Assembly: GCF_002968335.2 (NCBI RefSeq)
Contig: NZ_CP134398.1
Span: 5,332,001-5,396,000, forward strand
DNA from: Mycobacterium sp. ITM-2016-00316
GTDB taxonomy: Bacteria; Actinomycetota; Actinomycetes; Mycobacteriales; Mycobacteriaceae
Direction: 5' to 3'
DNA: 64,000 bases
Below are positions 8,090 through 16,979 of this stretch, in pieces. Every line of letters begins with the position of its first letter. The first letter of the stretch is position 1. The position numbers were made by a program, and so were the translations under genes. The notes under the pieces were generated by a model. That model saw only the letters and a list, made by a program, of their open reading frames with translations. It made no database searches and was not told the DNA's origin.

Positions 8090-9658
8090 TCAGGACTGGT
8101 CGGTGCGGTCGGATGCGGCGGGCGTCATCGTGGCCAGCAGCATTTCGTCGCCGGTCGCCGGGTTGGGTTCGTAGTCGACCCGCGCAGACTTGCCGAGGAT
8201 GCCCCGCATGTGGGCGATATAGGCGAACTGCAGGATCTTCTCCGGTTCGTCGGCGAAGATCTGGGCGTAGGCCTGTTGGCGCTGTTCGCCGGTGAGCCTG
8301 CCCGCCGCGTCGATCTGCTCATCGAAAGCGGTTGTACCGAAAGCACTCTGGGCACCGTCCGAGCGCATGTACTGATCGACGGAGAAGGCGGCGTCACCGG
8401 CCTGGTTGCCGTGCTGGATCAAGGCCAGGAACGGCCCGGCATTGGCCGGGAACGGCTGTAGCTGGTACTCCAGTTGGGCTGCGGTATCCATCATCTCGAT
8501 CTTGACGTTGAGTCCGGCGTCGGCCAATTCGCTCTGGATCACCTCGACCGTCTCGGTGACGCCCGGGAACTGACTGTTGCGGCCGATCAACCGGATCTGG
8601 CGGTCCACCGGCACCCCGTCGGCCCGCGCCTCGTCGACGAGTTGGCGGGCTTTGTCCGGGTCGTGCGGCCACAGCGCCAGATCGGAGTTGAAACCGACGA
8701 CCCCCTCGGGGATCAGCTGCGCCGCAGGCTCGCCCAGCCCGCGGAACAACGCCTTCACGATGCCGGTGCGGTTGACCGAATAGTTGATGGCCTGACGTAC
8801 CCGCATATCGTTCAGCGGCGCCTCGGTGCCGGTGATGCGCAGCGCGGTGGTCTCGTTGTTCTGGAACGGCACACCGAGATCTCCGGCCCCGTCCTCGGGT
8901 CCGAGCCCGGTCGCGATGTCCACCTCGTCGTTGGTGAGCATCGCGGCGCGCACACTTCCCTCACTGCGCCACTTGTATTCGGCGCGCGCGAAGGCCGGCG
9001 GGGTTCCCCAGTAGGTGGGGTTGCGCGCCAGGGTGAGCTTCTGGCCGTAATCCCAGCGTTCGATCGCGTACGGCCCGGTGCCGATGGGCTCGCGGACCTT
9101 CTCGGTCATGCTGGTGGTCACCGGCACCATCTCGACGAACGAAATGCGCAGCGGCAGAATCGGATCGGGCTCGGTGGTGCCGACGACGACGGTGCGCTCG
9201 TCGGGCGTCTGCAGGGCCAGCACCTCGTCACCGAAGACGTAGCCGTCGACGTTGCACTGCAGATCGGAGTTGACCGCGCGGTCGATGGAGAACGCGGCGT
9301 CGGCTGAGGTGAACGGCGCTCCGTTGGAGAAGGTCACACCGTCGCGCAGGGTGAAGGTCCACTCGTTGGGCGACGTCTGCTCCCACCCGGTGGCCAGCAA
9401 CGGCAGCAGATCGCCGGTGGTGGAATCACGCTCGGCCAGCGGCTCGGTGATGTTGGAGCGGGTCACGATGCCGGTCGAGGTCAGCGAGCCCTCGCACGGC
9501 TCCAGCGTGGGCGGCTCCTGGGGGAGCACGATCCGCAGGGTGTCGGGGTCATAGCCACCGCTGCCGGTATTGGCGACGCTGCACCCGGCGGCCAGCACGG
9601 CCACGCTGGTGAGAAGGGCGAGCCGGCGCAGCGAGGCTCGGGCAACTGTCGCGGCCAT
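8090..9658 (-). CDS. ABC transporter substrate-binding lipoprotein (family 5, OppA/DppA-like)
   Basis: A 522-residue extracytoplasmic solute receptor. A lipoprotein signal peptide with lipobox 'LAAGC' (Cys near residue 26) anchors it to the outer face of the membrane. The family 5 signature is seen in 'EPLAERDSTTGDLLPLLATGW' and 'WTFTLRDGVTFSNGAPFTSAD'. The ATG at 9658 is preceded by GGAGG seven bases away, which decides the start over a GTG further upstream. It is the first gene of the leftward importer operon, so the promoter should lie in 9659-10010. Family 5 receptors bind peptides, heme, nickel complexes and sometimes oligosaccharides or sugar acids. Confidence 0.92.
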   Translation of the reverse strand: MAATVARASLRRLALLTSVAVLAAGCSVANTGSGGYDPDTLRIVLPQEPPTLEPCEGSLTSTGIVTRSNITEPLAERDSTTGDLLPLLATGWEQTSPNEWTFTLRDGVTFSNGAPFTSADAAFSIDRAVNSDLQCNVDGYVFGDEVLALQTPDERTVVVGTTEPDPILPLRISFVEMVPVTTSMTEKVREPIGTGPYAIERWDYGQKLTLARNPTYWGTPPAFARAEYKWRSEGSVRAAMLTNDEVDIATGLGPEDGAGDLGVPFQNNETTALRITGTEAPLNDMRVRQAINYSVNRTGIVKALFRGLGEPAAQLIPEGVVGFNSDLALWPHDPDKARQLVDEARADGVPVDRQIRLIGRNSQFPGVTETVEVIQSELADAGLNVKIEMMDTAAQLEYQLQPFPANAGPFLALIQHGNQAGDAAFSVDQYMRSDGAQSAFGTTAFDEQIDAAGRLTGEQRQQAYAQIFADEPEKILQFAYIAHMRGILGKSARVDYEPNPATGDEMLLATMTPAASDRTDQS

Positions 9659-10010
9659 CGGGACCTCCAGATCAAGGATGTGGGCTGTACTACCTGCGCC
9701 CATCGGCAGTGACGTCTACGTATGTGGACGTTGCCTGTGATGGTAGACACACCGTAGGAGCGGTTCTCGGACAGCGTCAACCGCCCGAAAAGGGGCGCTG
9801 ACCGGTTCGCGCGGCTCGACCGACGCCGCAGATGGGCCGCGGAAATCGCCGTTGAACTGGGAGTTTCACCGAGCGACCGAGGCTTTGATACCCGGGACAG
9901 GCGCAGAATTGCCTAGTCATGCGGGTTCTGCATTAACCCATGCTATTTCCGTGTTGGACAGGTATCCGCAGCTCTCAATACCGTACGTAGTGAGCAGCGA
10001 AGGAGCAGCC
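9659..10010. promoter_or_regulatory. Divergent promoter region between the ABC importer operon and the hydroxyacid dehydrogenase
   Basis: This 352-base gap contains no gene I can support. It holds a CRP-like site, TGTGATGGTAGACACA (9736-9751, one mismatch to TGTGA-N6-TCACA). It also has an interrupted palindrome, GTCTACGTATGTGGAC (9714-9729, 6 of 8 pairs), and a GTGTTGGAC box (9951-9959) that also occurs, on the other strand, before gudD. These are candidate sites for CRP and the local IclR or LysR proteins. Function is inferred from position and symmetry only. Confidence 0.4.
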
Positions 10011-10979
10011 ATGCCCGATTCAGCCAACATCCTGCAGGTCGGCCCCCTCAAGCCGTCCCTGGCCGAGACCCTGCGCACCCGTTATCGGGCGCAGATCCTC
10101 CCCGACGATGCCGCTGAGCGGGCGGAGTTCCTCGCCCATTCCGGCGCCGACATCACCGCCGTCGTCACCTCCGGGCGCACCGGCGTGGACGCGGCGCTGA
10201 TGGCCGAGTTGCCTCGCCTCGGGGCGGTGGTGAACTTCGGCGTCGGCTACGACACCACCGATGTCGAGGCCGCCGAAGCTCGGGGCGTCGGGGTGAGTAA
10301 CACCCCCGACGTCCTGACAGACTGCGTCGCCGATACGGCGGTGGGCCTGTTGATCGACACCATGCGCCAGTTCTCCGCAGCCGACCGCTACGTGCGGGCC
10401 GGCCAGTGGTCGGCCGGCGGCAACTACCCGCTGACCCGACAGGTGAGCAACACCCGGGTGGGGATCATCGGGCTGGGACGCATCGGCGGTGCAATCGCCA
10501 AGCGGCTCAGCGCGTTCGGATGCACGATCAGCTACCACAACCGCCGCGAGGTCACCGACTCTGCCTACACCTACGTCGGTTCGCCGGCCGAGCTCGCGCA
10601 GCGGGTCGACGTGCTGGTGGTCGCCGCGGCCGGCGGCAGCAGCACCGAGAAGCTGGTCGACGCCGCGGTCCTCGACGCGCTCGGGGCCGACGGCTACCTG
10701 ATCAACATCGCCCGCGGCAGCGTTGTCGACGAGGCCGCCCTGGTGGCGGCCCTGCGCGACGGCCGACTGGCCGGCGCCGGGCTCGACGTGTTCGCCGACG
10801 AGCCCAACGTCCCTTCCGAGTTGCTCGGACTGGACAACGTGGTGCTGCTCCCCCATGTCGGCAGCGGCACCGTGCAGACCCGCGCGGCGATGGAGGACCT
10901 CACGCTGCGCAATCTCGACGAATTCCTGGCCACCGGCAGGTTGGTCACCCCCGTGCTGCAGCCCGGCGCACGCGTCTAG
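10011..10979 (+). CDS. D-2-hydroxyacid dehydrogenase (hydroxypyruvate/glyoxylate reductase-like)
   Basis: A 322-residue NAD(P)H-dependent reductase. The substrate-binding loop is 'VNFGVGYDTTD', the cofactor fingerprint is 'GIIGLGRIGGAIAKR', the conserved Arg is in 'INIARGSVVDE', the Glu is in 'DEPNVP', and the catalytic His is in 'LLPHVGSGT'. These fit the GhrB/hydroxypyruvate reductase group. The ATG at 10011 follows AAGGAG by six bases, whereas a longer upstream reading has no support. It is divergent from the importer operon and convergent with a LysR gene whose end it overlaps by four bases. Reduction of tartronate semialdehyde, hydroxypyruvate or glyoxylate from sugar-acid breakdown is a reasonable role (inferred). 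Confidence 0.88.
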   Translation: MPDSANILQVGPLKPSLAETLRTRYRAQILPDDAAERAEFLAHSGADITAVVTSGRTGVDAALMAELPRLGAVVNFGVGYDTTDVEAAEARGVGVSNTPDVLTDCVADTAVGLLIDTMRQFSAADRYVRAGQWSAGGNYPLTRQVSNTRVGIIGLGRIGGAIAKRLSAFGCTISYHNRREVTDSAYTYVGSPAELAQRVDVLVVAAAGGSSTEKLVDAAVLDALGADGYLINIARGSVVDEAALVAALRDGRLAGAGLDVFADEPNVPSELLGLDNVVLLPHVGSGTVQTRAAMEDLTLRNLDEFLATGRLVTPVLQPGARV

Positions 10980-11902
10980 ACGATCACCTGTTCCACCAGG
11001 TCATCGGTCGTCCACTCGCGGGGCGGCAGCACATCGCGCAGCAGCCTCAGCAGCGCCGGGTTGGTGCTGTCCCCGCGCCACGCGGCGTCGAGTTCGACCG
11101 GGCGTTCCCGGAACACCCCGATGGTCCGGAACACCACCCCCTCGGGGTGCAGCGTCGCCGCCGAGGCCGGGACCAGCGCGATCCCGATCCCGGAACGCAC
11201 CAGCACGAGCATGGTGTGCACCTGGGTGACGAACTGCACGAAGCGCGGCGTCGCGCCGGCGATGGTGAACGTGCTGATCAGCAGTTCGTTGAAATACCGC
11301 GCCTGCACCGGCGAGTACATCACGAAGTCCTGGCCGTCGAGATCGTTGAGGGTGAGCTGACGTGCCTGCTCGGTGAGCGGGTGCCCGGCGGGCAGCGCGG
11401 CCACCAACTGCTCGTGCAGCAACGGACGGGACACGATGCCGGGCCGCTTCAGGGGTGGCCGCGCCATCCCGAGATCGATCTCGCCGCTCATCAGCGCCTC
11501 GATCTGCACCGATGAGACCATCTCGCGCAGTTCGAGTTTCACATCGGGAAGGATGCTGCGCGTCTGCTCGAGCAGGCGCGGGAGCACCGCATGCGCGGAG
11601 GCCGCGGTGAATCCGACCACCACCGTGCCCAGGTCACCCGCCGGCACCCGGCGCACGGTGAGCGCGGCGCTCTCGGCCAGCGCCACGATGCGGCGCGCGT
11701 CGGGCAGGAAGGCCACTCCGGCCGGGGTCAGGGTCACCGAGCGGGTGGTCCGGTCGATGAGTTGCACGCCGAGTTCGGCTTCCAGCTGCTGGATCTGGCG
11801 ACTCAGCGGGGGCTGGGTCATGTGCAGACGCTCGGCGGCGCGGCCGAAATGCAGTTCCTCGGCGACGGCGATGAAACAGGACAGCCGGGCCAGTGAGAAC
11901 AT
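10976..11902 (-). CDS. LysR-family transcriptional regulator
   Basis: A 308-residue regulator. The N-terminal helix-turn-helix reads 'FGRAAERLHMTQPPLSRQIQ', and the periplasmic-binding-like effector domain covers about residues 90-300 ('GTVVVGFTAASAHAVLPRLL', 'IDLGMARPP'). That pattern resembles the BenM/CatM/ClcR subgroup, which responds to organic acids. It lies convergent to the hydroxypyruvate reductase-like gene and downstream of the MpaB-like gene on the same strand, 53 bases away. Its targets are not evident; the nearby dehydrogenase and sugar-acid genes are candidates. Confidence 0.88.
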   Translation of the reverse strand: MFSLARLSCFIAVAEELHFGRAAERLHMTQPPLSRQIQQLEAELGVQLIDRTTRSVTLTPAGVAFLPDARRIVALAESAALTVRRVPAGDLGTVVVGFTAASAHAVLPRLLEQTRSILPDVKLELREMVSSVQIEALMSGEIDLGMARPPLKRPGIVSRPLLHEQLVAALPAGHPLTEQARQLTLNDLDGQDFVMYSPVQARYFNELLISTFTIAGATPRFVQFVTQVHTMLVLVRSGIGIALVPASAATLHPEGVVFRTIGVFRERPVELDAAWRGDSTNPALLRLLRDVLPPREWTTDDLVEQVIV

Positions 11903-11955
11903 CCATGCACTCCTCGTATCACCGCACCGATGCGGGACGTCAGCAGTGCATCAGT

Positions 11956-12915
11956 CTAGCTCGCGGCCGGCGCGAAGGACTCCAACTCGTATTTGTGGTG
12001 GAAGGCGCGCAACTGTTCATAGCGGTACCGGTTATAGGCCATCGGTTCCAGCAGTGCCCACTTCGGCAACCACCGCCGCGCGGCCCGGATGCCGGCCCGG
12101 TAGCAGGCGAATTCGAGCTGCTTTCGCGAGTTCCAGCTGCTGCCCAGCAATTCCATCATCTTCGGATGAGTGGTCGACTCCGCGCAGATACGGGCCGGCC
12201 GGGCCAGCACCGGGGCCGCCAACCGCCAGGCCGGCGCGATGGCCCGGTGCAGCCAGCGCGGGCCGAACAACGTCGGCACCGGTGGCGCGCCGAACTGGTC
12301 GGCGGCCCAGAGCAGGAACGGATTGACCGCCAGTTCGGTGGCCGCAATCTCGTCGTAGTAGGCCTGCATCTCGGCCACCGTCGGCGGGACTTCGGATACG
12401 GCGCTGGGCAACCCGAAATCGGCCATGGCGCATACCGTTCGATACACGACCTCGCACTGCTCGGCGGTCAGATCCTTACCGTAGACCGCGACGTAGCCGG
12501 CGTAGAAGATGTTCAGCGATGTGGTGCCGACCCATTTCCACAGTGCGGGATCCAGCGCGCTGAAACGTTCGCCCTCGAAATCGCCTGTGCCGACACCGCG
12601 AACCGCCCCGTGTTTGGACTTCAGCCGGTCCTGGGCGGCGCGGCGGTCGGCGTCATCGCCGAAGGTCAGCGGGCCGTTCCACAGATAGCTGTTCAGCCCA
12701 CGGTCGGTGAAGTTCGAGGCGAAGCGCCCACTGGCATCGACGGCGGCGGCGACCTTGCGGTAGGCCACCTGGTCGAGCGCCAGCCGTCCGAACAGACCGA
12801 ACGCCAACGGCATCCCCATCCACCAGCGGACATCGGCGGCCAGCTCGTGATGCGGCTGCCCGGGGTCCCAGGGCTTCGGAGCTGCCGTGCTCGTTTCGAT
12901 TGCGGTGCCGGTCAT
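11956..12915 (-). CDS. Oxygenase MpaB-family protein (DUF2236)
   Basis: A 319-residue protein of the MpaB/DUF2236 family, a group related to heme oxygenases such as the latex-clearing protein. The visible family pattern includes 'MPLAFGLFGRLALDQVAYRKV', 'FSALDPALWKWVGTTSLNIFYAGY', which has the Trp and Thr common to the family, and a C-terminal basic stretch. No signal peptide is seen. The ATG at 12915 follows GGGAG by five bases; two starts 12-15 bases further upstream are possible. Mycobacterial genomes carry many paralogues, often beside TetR genes, as here. Substrate unknown. Confidence 0.75.
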   Translation of the reverse strand: MTGTAIETSTAAPKPWDPGQPHHELAADVRWWMGMPLAFGLFGRLALDQVAYRKVAAAVDASGRFASNFTDRGLNSYLWNGPLTFGDDADRRAAQDRLKSKHGAVRGVGTGDFEGERFSALDPALWKWVGTTSLNIFYAGYVAVYGKDLTAEQCEVVYRTVCAMADFGLPSAVSEVPPTVAEMQAYYDEIAATELAVNPFLLWAADQFGAPPVPTLFGPRWLHRAIAPAWRLAAPVLARPARICAESTTHPKMMELLGSSWNSRKQLEFACYRAGIRAARRWLPKWALLEPMAYNRYRYEQLRAFHHKYELESFAPAAS

Positions 12916-12933
12916 CTGATCTCCCATCACAAA

Positions 12934-12948
12934 ACAGGAAACACCTGT
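12934..12948. promoter_or_regulatory. Inverted repeat between MpaB-like and TetR genes (candidate TetR operator)
   Basis: ACAGG-AAACA-CCTGT lies in the 82-base divergent gap, where a TetR protein that represses both its own gene and the neighbouring oxygenase gene would bind. The rest of the gap shows GATATG (12972-12977) as a possible -10 element for the rightward gene. Assignment is by position and symmetry. Confidence 0.4.
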
Positions 12949-12997
12949 GTGCAGATTGAGGAAACCAGCCTGATATGCACTGTGTCAAGATGGTTCG

Positions 12998-13642
12998 ATG
13001 GTTACCCGGCGGTATGGTGGGCAGACCGCCGGTGACCGGATCGCCGAACGCCGCGCCCGGTTGCTCGCCGCCGGACTCGACCTGATGGGCACCCGCGGTA
13101 TCGCGGGCACCACGGTGCGTGGCGTCACCGAGGCCTCGGGGGTCGCGGCACGCTACTTCTACGAGAGTTTCCCCGACATCGAGGCGCTGCATCTGGCCGT
13201 CTACGACATGGTCGTCGAGGAGAGCGCGCGCCGGTCGGTCACTGCGCTGGCCGAAGCGCCCGATGACGGCCTCGCGAGAACCCGCGCGGTGCTGGCCGAA
13301 CTGGTCGACCTGATTCTGGCCGACCCACGCAAGGGCCGGATCCTGGTGTTGGAGGCCACCGCATCGCCGGCGTTGGGCCGGCGCAGCCTGCAGGAATCCA
13401 GCCGGTTCGCCGGCATGCTGGCATCCACGGCATCCAGTGGCGATCCGAGCCTGCCCACCGACGATCTCCCCACCGACCTGCGGTTGGTCTCGCAGTTCCT
13501 GGTCGGTGGCGTCATCAGCACCATCGGAGCGGTGCTGCTCGGCGATGTCGAGGTCGACCGCGAGCACCTGGTGGAGGTGCTGGTGCGACTGTTCGAAGCG
13601 GTGCGCGCGCCGGCCGCACGCCAACCACGAGATGACGACTGA
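12998..13642 (+). CDS. TetR-family transcriptional regulator
   Basis: A 214-residue repressor-type protein. The N-terminal helix-turn-helix is 'GIAGTTVRGVTEASGVAARYFYESFPDIEAL', interrupted here only by reading; the remainder is a helical ligand-binding domain with no assigned ligand. It is divergent from the MpaB-like oxygenase gene with an 82-base gap containing an inverted repeat, the usual arrangement of a TetR gene and its target. The PhoD gene follows 61 bases later on the same strand and might be co-transcribed. Confidence 0.85.
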   Translation: MVTRRYGGQTAGDRIAERRARLLAAGLDLMGTRGIAGTTVRGVTEASGVAARYFYESFPDIEALHLAVYDMVVEESARRSVTALAEAPDDGLARTRAVLAELVDLILADPRKGRILVLEATASPALGRRSLQESSRFAGMLASTASSGDPSLPTDDLPTDLRLVSQFLVGGVISTIGAVLLGDVEVDREHLVEVLVRLFEAVRAPAARQPRDDD

Positions 13643-13703
13643 CGGAGAGACACCGGACGACTGCGCGTCACCTGCGGGCAAGGTCGGCATCTGACACTGC
13701 GGC

Positions 13704-15206
13704 GTGTCGACGAATCTCAGCCGCCGGGCGTTGCTCGGCGGGGCCCTGGCCGTCGCGGCGGTTCCGCTGGTCGGCTTCGGCCGGTCCGGTTCGCCCGCCG
13801 ACCCGTTCACCCTCGGGGTGGCCTCCGGTGAACCGGTCCCCGATGGCGCGGTGATCTGGACGCGACTGGCGCCGGTCCCGCTGGCCGATGACGGCCACGG
13901 CGGAATGCCCTGGCGGACGGTCGATGTCGAGTGGGAGGTCGCCACCGACGACCGCTTCCGCGGTGTCGAACAGCGCGGGATGGCGGTGGCCGCACCGGAA
14001 TCGGCGCATTCGGTGCGCATCGAACTCGCCGGCCTGCGTCCGGGCACCGAGTACTTCTACCGGTTTCGCACCGGTGGGTACCTGTCGGCGACCGGGCGGA
14101 CCCACACGGCACCGGAGCCCGGCGCGCTCGCGCCCCTGACGATGTGTGTCGCGTCGTGCTCGAACTATGAACAGGGCTGGTTCACCGGCTACCGACGACT
14201 CGCCGAGGACCACCCGGATCTCGTGGTGCACCTGGGTGACTACCAGTACGAGTACGCCGGCCGTGACGGCGGTGTGCGCAGGCACATAGGACCGGAAACC
14301 GTCACGCTGGCCCACTACCGCCAGCGGTTCGCGCAGTACAAGACCGATCCCGATCTGCAGGCCGCACACGCCGCCGCACCGTGGCTGGTGGTGTTCGACG
14401 ACCACGAACTGGACAACAACTGGGCCGCCGATACGCCCGAGGAACCACAACCGGGCTTCCCCGCCCGGCGCGCCGCGGCGATGCAGGCCTACTACGAGAA
14501 CATGCCGCTGCGGGCCCCGGCACGGCCGCAAGGGGCCGCGATGCAGCTCTACCGGCGCGTGCAGTGGGGCGCGCTGGCGACCATTCACATGCTCGACACC
14601 CGCCAGTACCGGACCGATCAGGCCTGCGGCGATGCGTATGACGCCGACTGCCCGGAGCTCAACTCCGCGGGACGCACACTGACCGGGGCCGCGCAGGAAC
14701 GCTGGCTGCTCGACGGCCTGCGGGATTCACGGGCCCGCTGGGACATCCTCGGCCAGCAGGTGTTCTTCGCGCCGCTGGATGTGGTGGCGGGACCCCGACG
14801 CGGCGTCAACGCCGACGCATGGGACGGATACACAGCCGGCCGCGACCGGATCACCGCCGGGCTGGCGGGTGCGCGCAACCCCGTCGTGCTGACCGGCGAT
14901 GTGCACTCGCATTGGGCCGCGGAGATCAGCGATCCCCGGACGGGGCCGGTGGCAACGGAATTGGTGACGACATCGATCTCGTCGGGTGGAGACGGTTCGG
15001 ACTCCCGCCCGGATGTGGACGCGATCCTTCCGGAGAATCCGCACATCAAATATTTCAGCAACCGCAGGGGCTACGTCCGCACCCGCATCACGGCCGACGA
15101 ACTGCGAGCCGACTTCCGGACGCTACCGTTCGTGACCCGTCCCGGTGCGCCGGCACGCACGGATGCGACGTTCGTCATCGCCGACCGCGCCCCGGTCCTC
15201 ACGTGA
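13704..15206 (+). CDS. phoD: Alkaline phosphatase D (PhoD-family metallophosphoesterase)
   Basis: A 500-residue secreted phosphodiesterase/phosphomonoesterase that releases phosphate from organic esters outside the membrane, using Fe and Ca ions in characterised relatives. The N-terminus 'SRRALLGGALAVAAVPLVGF' looks like a Tat signal peptide, with the twin Arg close to the start. A fibronectin-like N-terminal domain is followed by the catalytic domain, with metal ligands in 'HLGDYQYEY', 'VVFDDHELDNNW' and 'LTGDVHSHW' and a Cys in 'CVASCSNYEQGW'. The start is GTG at 13704. No PHO-box-like repeats were recognised upstream. The last 8 bases overlap the convergent Ddn-like gene. Confidence 0.9.
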   Translation: MSTNLSRRALLGGALAVAAVPLVGFGRSGSPADPFTLGVASGEPVPDGAVIWTRLAPVPLADDGHGGMPWRTVDVEWEVATDDRFRGVEQRGMAVAAPESAHSVRIELAGLRPGTEYFYRFRTGGYLSATGRTHTAPEPGALAPLTMCVASCSNYEQGWFTGYRRLAEDHPDLVVHLGDYQYEYAGRDGGVRRHIGPETVTLAHYRQRFAQYKTDPDLQAAHAAAPWLVVFDDHELDNNWAADTPEEPQPGFPARRAAAMQAYYENMPLRAPARPQGAAMQLYRRVQWGALATIHMLDTRQYRTDQACGDAYDADCPELNSAGRTLTGAAQERWLLDGLRDSRARWDILGQQVFFAPLDVVAGPRRGVNADAWDGYTAGRDRITAGLAGARNPVVLTGDVHSHWAAEISDPRTGPVATELVTTSISSGGDGSDSRPDVDAILPENPHIKYFSNRRGYVRTRITADELRADFRTLPFVTRPGAPARTDATFVIADRAPVLT

Positions 15207-15669
15207 GCTTGATGGCCGCGATCTTCATCCGGCGCACGGATTCCTCCCACTCGGCGAGGGTGGGATACGCCCCGCCGCGGAAGGCCATCCCCATCTGCCG
15301 TTGCGCCTTCTTCGGGCTGTAGGACCTGGCGATCCGGTCGGCGATGCCGGCGACGGTGGCGGGTTCGGTGATGAGTTCGCCGCGCATGGTGCTGGTCTTA
15401 CCGCGGTAGGACACCTGTGCGTCGGCGCCGTCGCGGAAGTTGTACTTCCACTGCGCCTCCAGCACGACATAGAGCGCACCGTCGAGCGCATGCGCGCTCA
15501 CCGGCGTCGCATAACGCTTCCCGGTCTTGCGACCGGTGAAGGCCACCAGCATGAAATCGCCGACGACGCCGCCCAGTGGGGTCTTGAGGGCAACCTTCAA
15601 CACCCGGTTGACGGCGTTGAGCAGCAACTGCGGTGGGTGGGCGACGTCAACTGCCGGCTGGTCTTCCAT
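15199..15669 (-). CDS. Ddn-like nitroreductase family protein (split beta-barrel, FDOR-type)
   Basis: A 156-residue protein with the pattern of the deazaflavin (F420)-dependent nitroreductase/quinone reductase family: 'FTGRKTGKRYATPV', then 'YVVLEAQWKYNFRDGADAQV' and 'YPTLAEWEESV'. Members form a split beta-barrel that binds F420, FMN or a fatty acid, and many mycobacterial paralogues have no known substrate. It ends convergently with phoD. The start at 15669 sits just downstream, in its own direction, of the dispersed repeat at 15683-15705. Confidence 0.78.
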   Translation of the reverse strand: MEDQPAVDVAHPPQLLLNAVNRVLKVALKTPLGGVVGDFMLVAFTGRKTGKRYATPVSAHALDGALYVVLEAQWKYNFRDGADAQVSYRGKTSTMRGELITEPATVAGIADRIARSYSPKKAQRQMGMAFRGGAYPTLAEWEESVRRMKIAAIKLT

Positions 15670-15682
15670 CCACCCACCGTAA

Positions 15683-15705
15683 CGGGGCGAGCGAAGCGAC
15701 GGGAG
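15683..15705. repeat. Dispersed GCGAAGC-core element, copy 2
   Basis: GGGGCGAGCGAAGCGACGGGA lies between the Ddn-like gene and the enolase-superfamily gene. It is the reverse-complement orientation of the copies at 4058 and 54446 and matches the copy at 59330. Confidence 0.6.
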
Positions 15706-15717
15706 AAAAGACAGGAC

Positions 15718-16977
15718 CTACCAGCGTGGGCTGACCAGTTCGAAGTTCGGGTCGACCGTCTGCATGTAGCCGGTGTCGTCGCGATCCCGGATCCCACAGC
15801 GCAGGTACTGCTCGTGCAGTGCGGCCAGCGAGTCCTCGTCGATCTCGACGCCCAGGCCCGGCGCGGTGGGCACCGGGACGGAGCCGTCCACGAAGCACAG
15901 CGCACCGTCCTTGACGACCTCTTCGGTCTTCCACGGCCAGTGCGTGTCACAGGCGTAGCTGAGGTTCGGTGTCGCGCCGGCCAGGTGCACCATCGCGGCC
16001 AGGCTGATGCCCAGATGGGAGTTGGAATGCATGGACAGGCCGAGACCGAACGTCTCGCAGATCCCGGCGAGCAGCCGGGATCGTTGCAGCCCGCCCCAGT
16101 AATGGTGATCGGAGAGCACGACTTTCACCGAGCCCTTGGCCACGGCGGGTGCCAGCTGATCGAACGCGACGACGCACATGTTGGTGGCCAGTGGAAGCGG
16201 CGACTCACTGGCCACGGAGGCCATCCCGTCCAGGCCCGGCGTCGGATCCTCCAGATACTGCAGGATGCCTGCCAATCCGGAGGCGACCTTCACCGAGGTC
16301 TGCGGGGTCCACGCGGCGTTGGGATCCAGCCGCAGCGGCATGCCGGGGAACGCCTCGGCCAGCGCCTCGATGGCCGCCATCTCCTCCTCGGGAGGGAACA
16401 CCCCGCCCTTGAGTTTGATTGCGGTGAAACCGTATTCGTCGATGATGCACCGCGCCTGGGCCACCAGGCCGGCCGGATCGAGGGCTTCGCCGAAGCGATC
16501 GGGCTGCCGACCGGGGTGGGCGCCCCATTTGTAGAACAGGTAGGCGCTGAACGGGACGGCATCGCGGACCTTGCCGCCCAGCAGATCCGATACCGGCCGG
16601 CCCAGGATGTGGCCCTGCACATCGAGGCAGGCCACCTCGAACGGCGAGAACACCTGATCCACCGCACTGGCCGTGGTGATCATGCCCGCTGTGCCGACGG
16701 CGGCGTCATCACCGGCCAGCCGGACGGCGATGGCGGCCCGGATCCCGTTGAGCGCAAACACATCCAACCCGATGATCGCCTCGGCTGCGGCGTTCAGCCT
16801 GGCCAGATGACGGGTGTCTGCGTAGGTCTCGCCGAGGCCCACCAGGCCCGCATCGGTGTCCAGCTGGATGATCGCGCGCAGCGCGTAGGGCTGGTGCACC
16901 CCGACCGTGTTGAGCAACGGCGGGTCGACGAACGCGACCGGGGTGATGCGGGCGCCGGTGATCCTGATCGGCGCCAT
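15718..16977 (-). CDS. Glucarate dehydratase-like enolase superfamily protein
   Basis: A 419-residue acid-sugar dehydratase of the glucarate dehydratase subgroup. The KxK catalytic pair is in 'AIKLKGG' (about residue 188). Metal ligands are in 'LRLDPNAAW' and 'YLEDPTPG', a further acidic position is in 'VVLSDHHYWGG', and the catalytic His is in 'MHSNSHLGIS'. It overlaps nothing and is three bases from kdgD, whose product uses 5-dehydro-4-deoxyglucarate, so dehydration of glucarate, galactarate or a close relative is the likely reaction. It is clearly diverged from the frameshifted gudD at 1082-2427, so it may prefer another aldarate, or it may carry the pathway alone. Confidence 0.85.
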   Translation of the reverse strand: MAPIRITGARITPVAFVDPPLLNTVGVHQPYALRAIIQLDTDAGLVGLGETYADTRHLARLNAAAEAIIGLDVFALNGIRAAIAVRLAGDDAAVGTAGMITTASAVDQVFSPFEVACLDVQGHILGRPVSDLLGGKVRDAVPFSAYLFYKWGAHPGRQPDRFGEALDPAGLVAQARCIIDEYGFTAIKLKGGVFPPEEEMAAIEALAEAFPGMPLRLDPNAAWTPQTSVKVASGLAGILQYLEDPTPGLDGMASVASESPLPLATNMCVVAFDQLAPAVAKGSVKVVLSDHHYWGGLQRSRLLAGICETFGLGLSMHSNSHLGISLAAMVHLAGATPNLSYACDTHWPWKTEEVVKDGALCFVDGSVPVPTAPGLGVEIDEDSLAALHEQYLRCGIRDRDDTGYMQTVDPNFELVSPRW

Positions 16978-16979
16978 GC

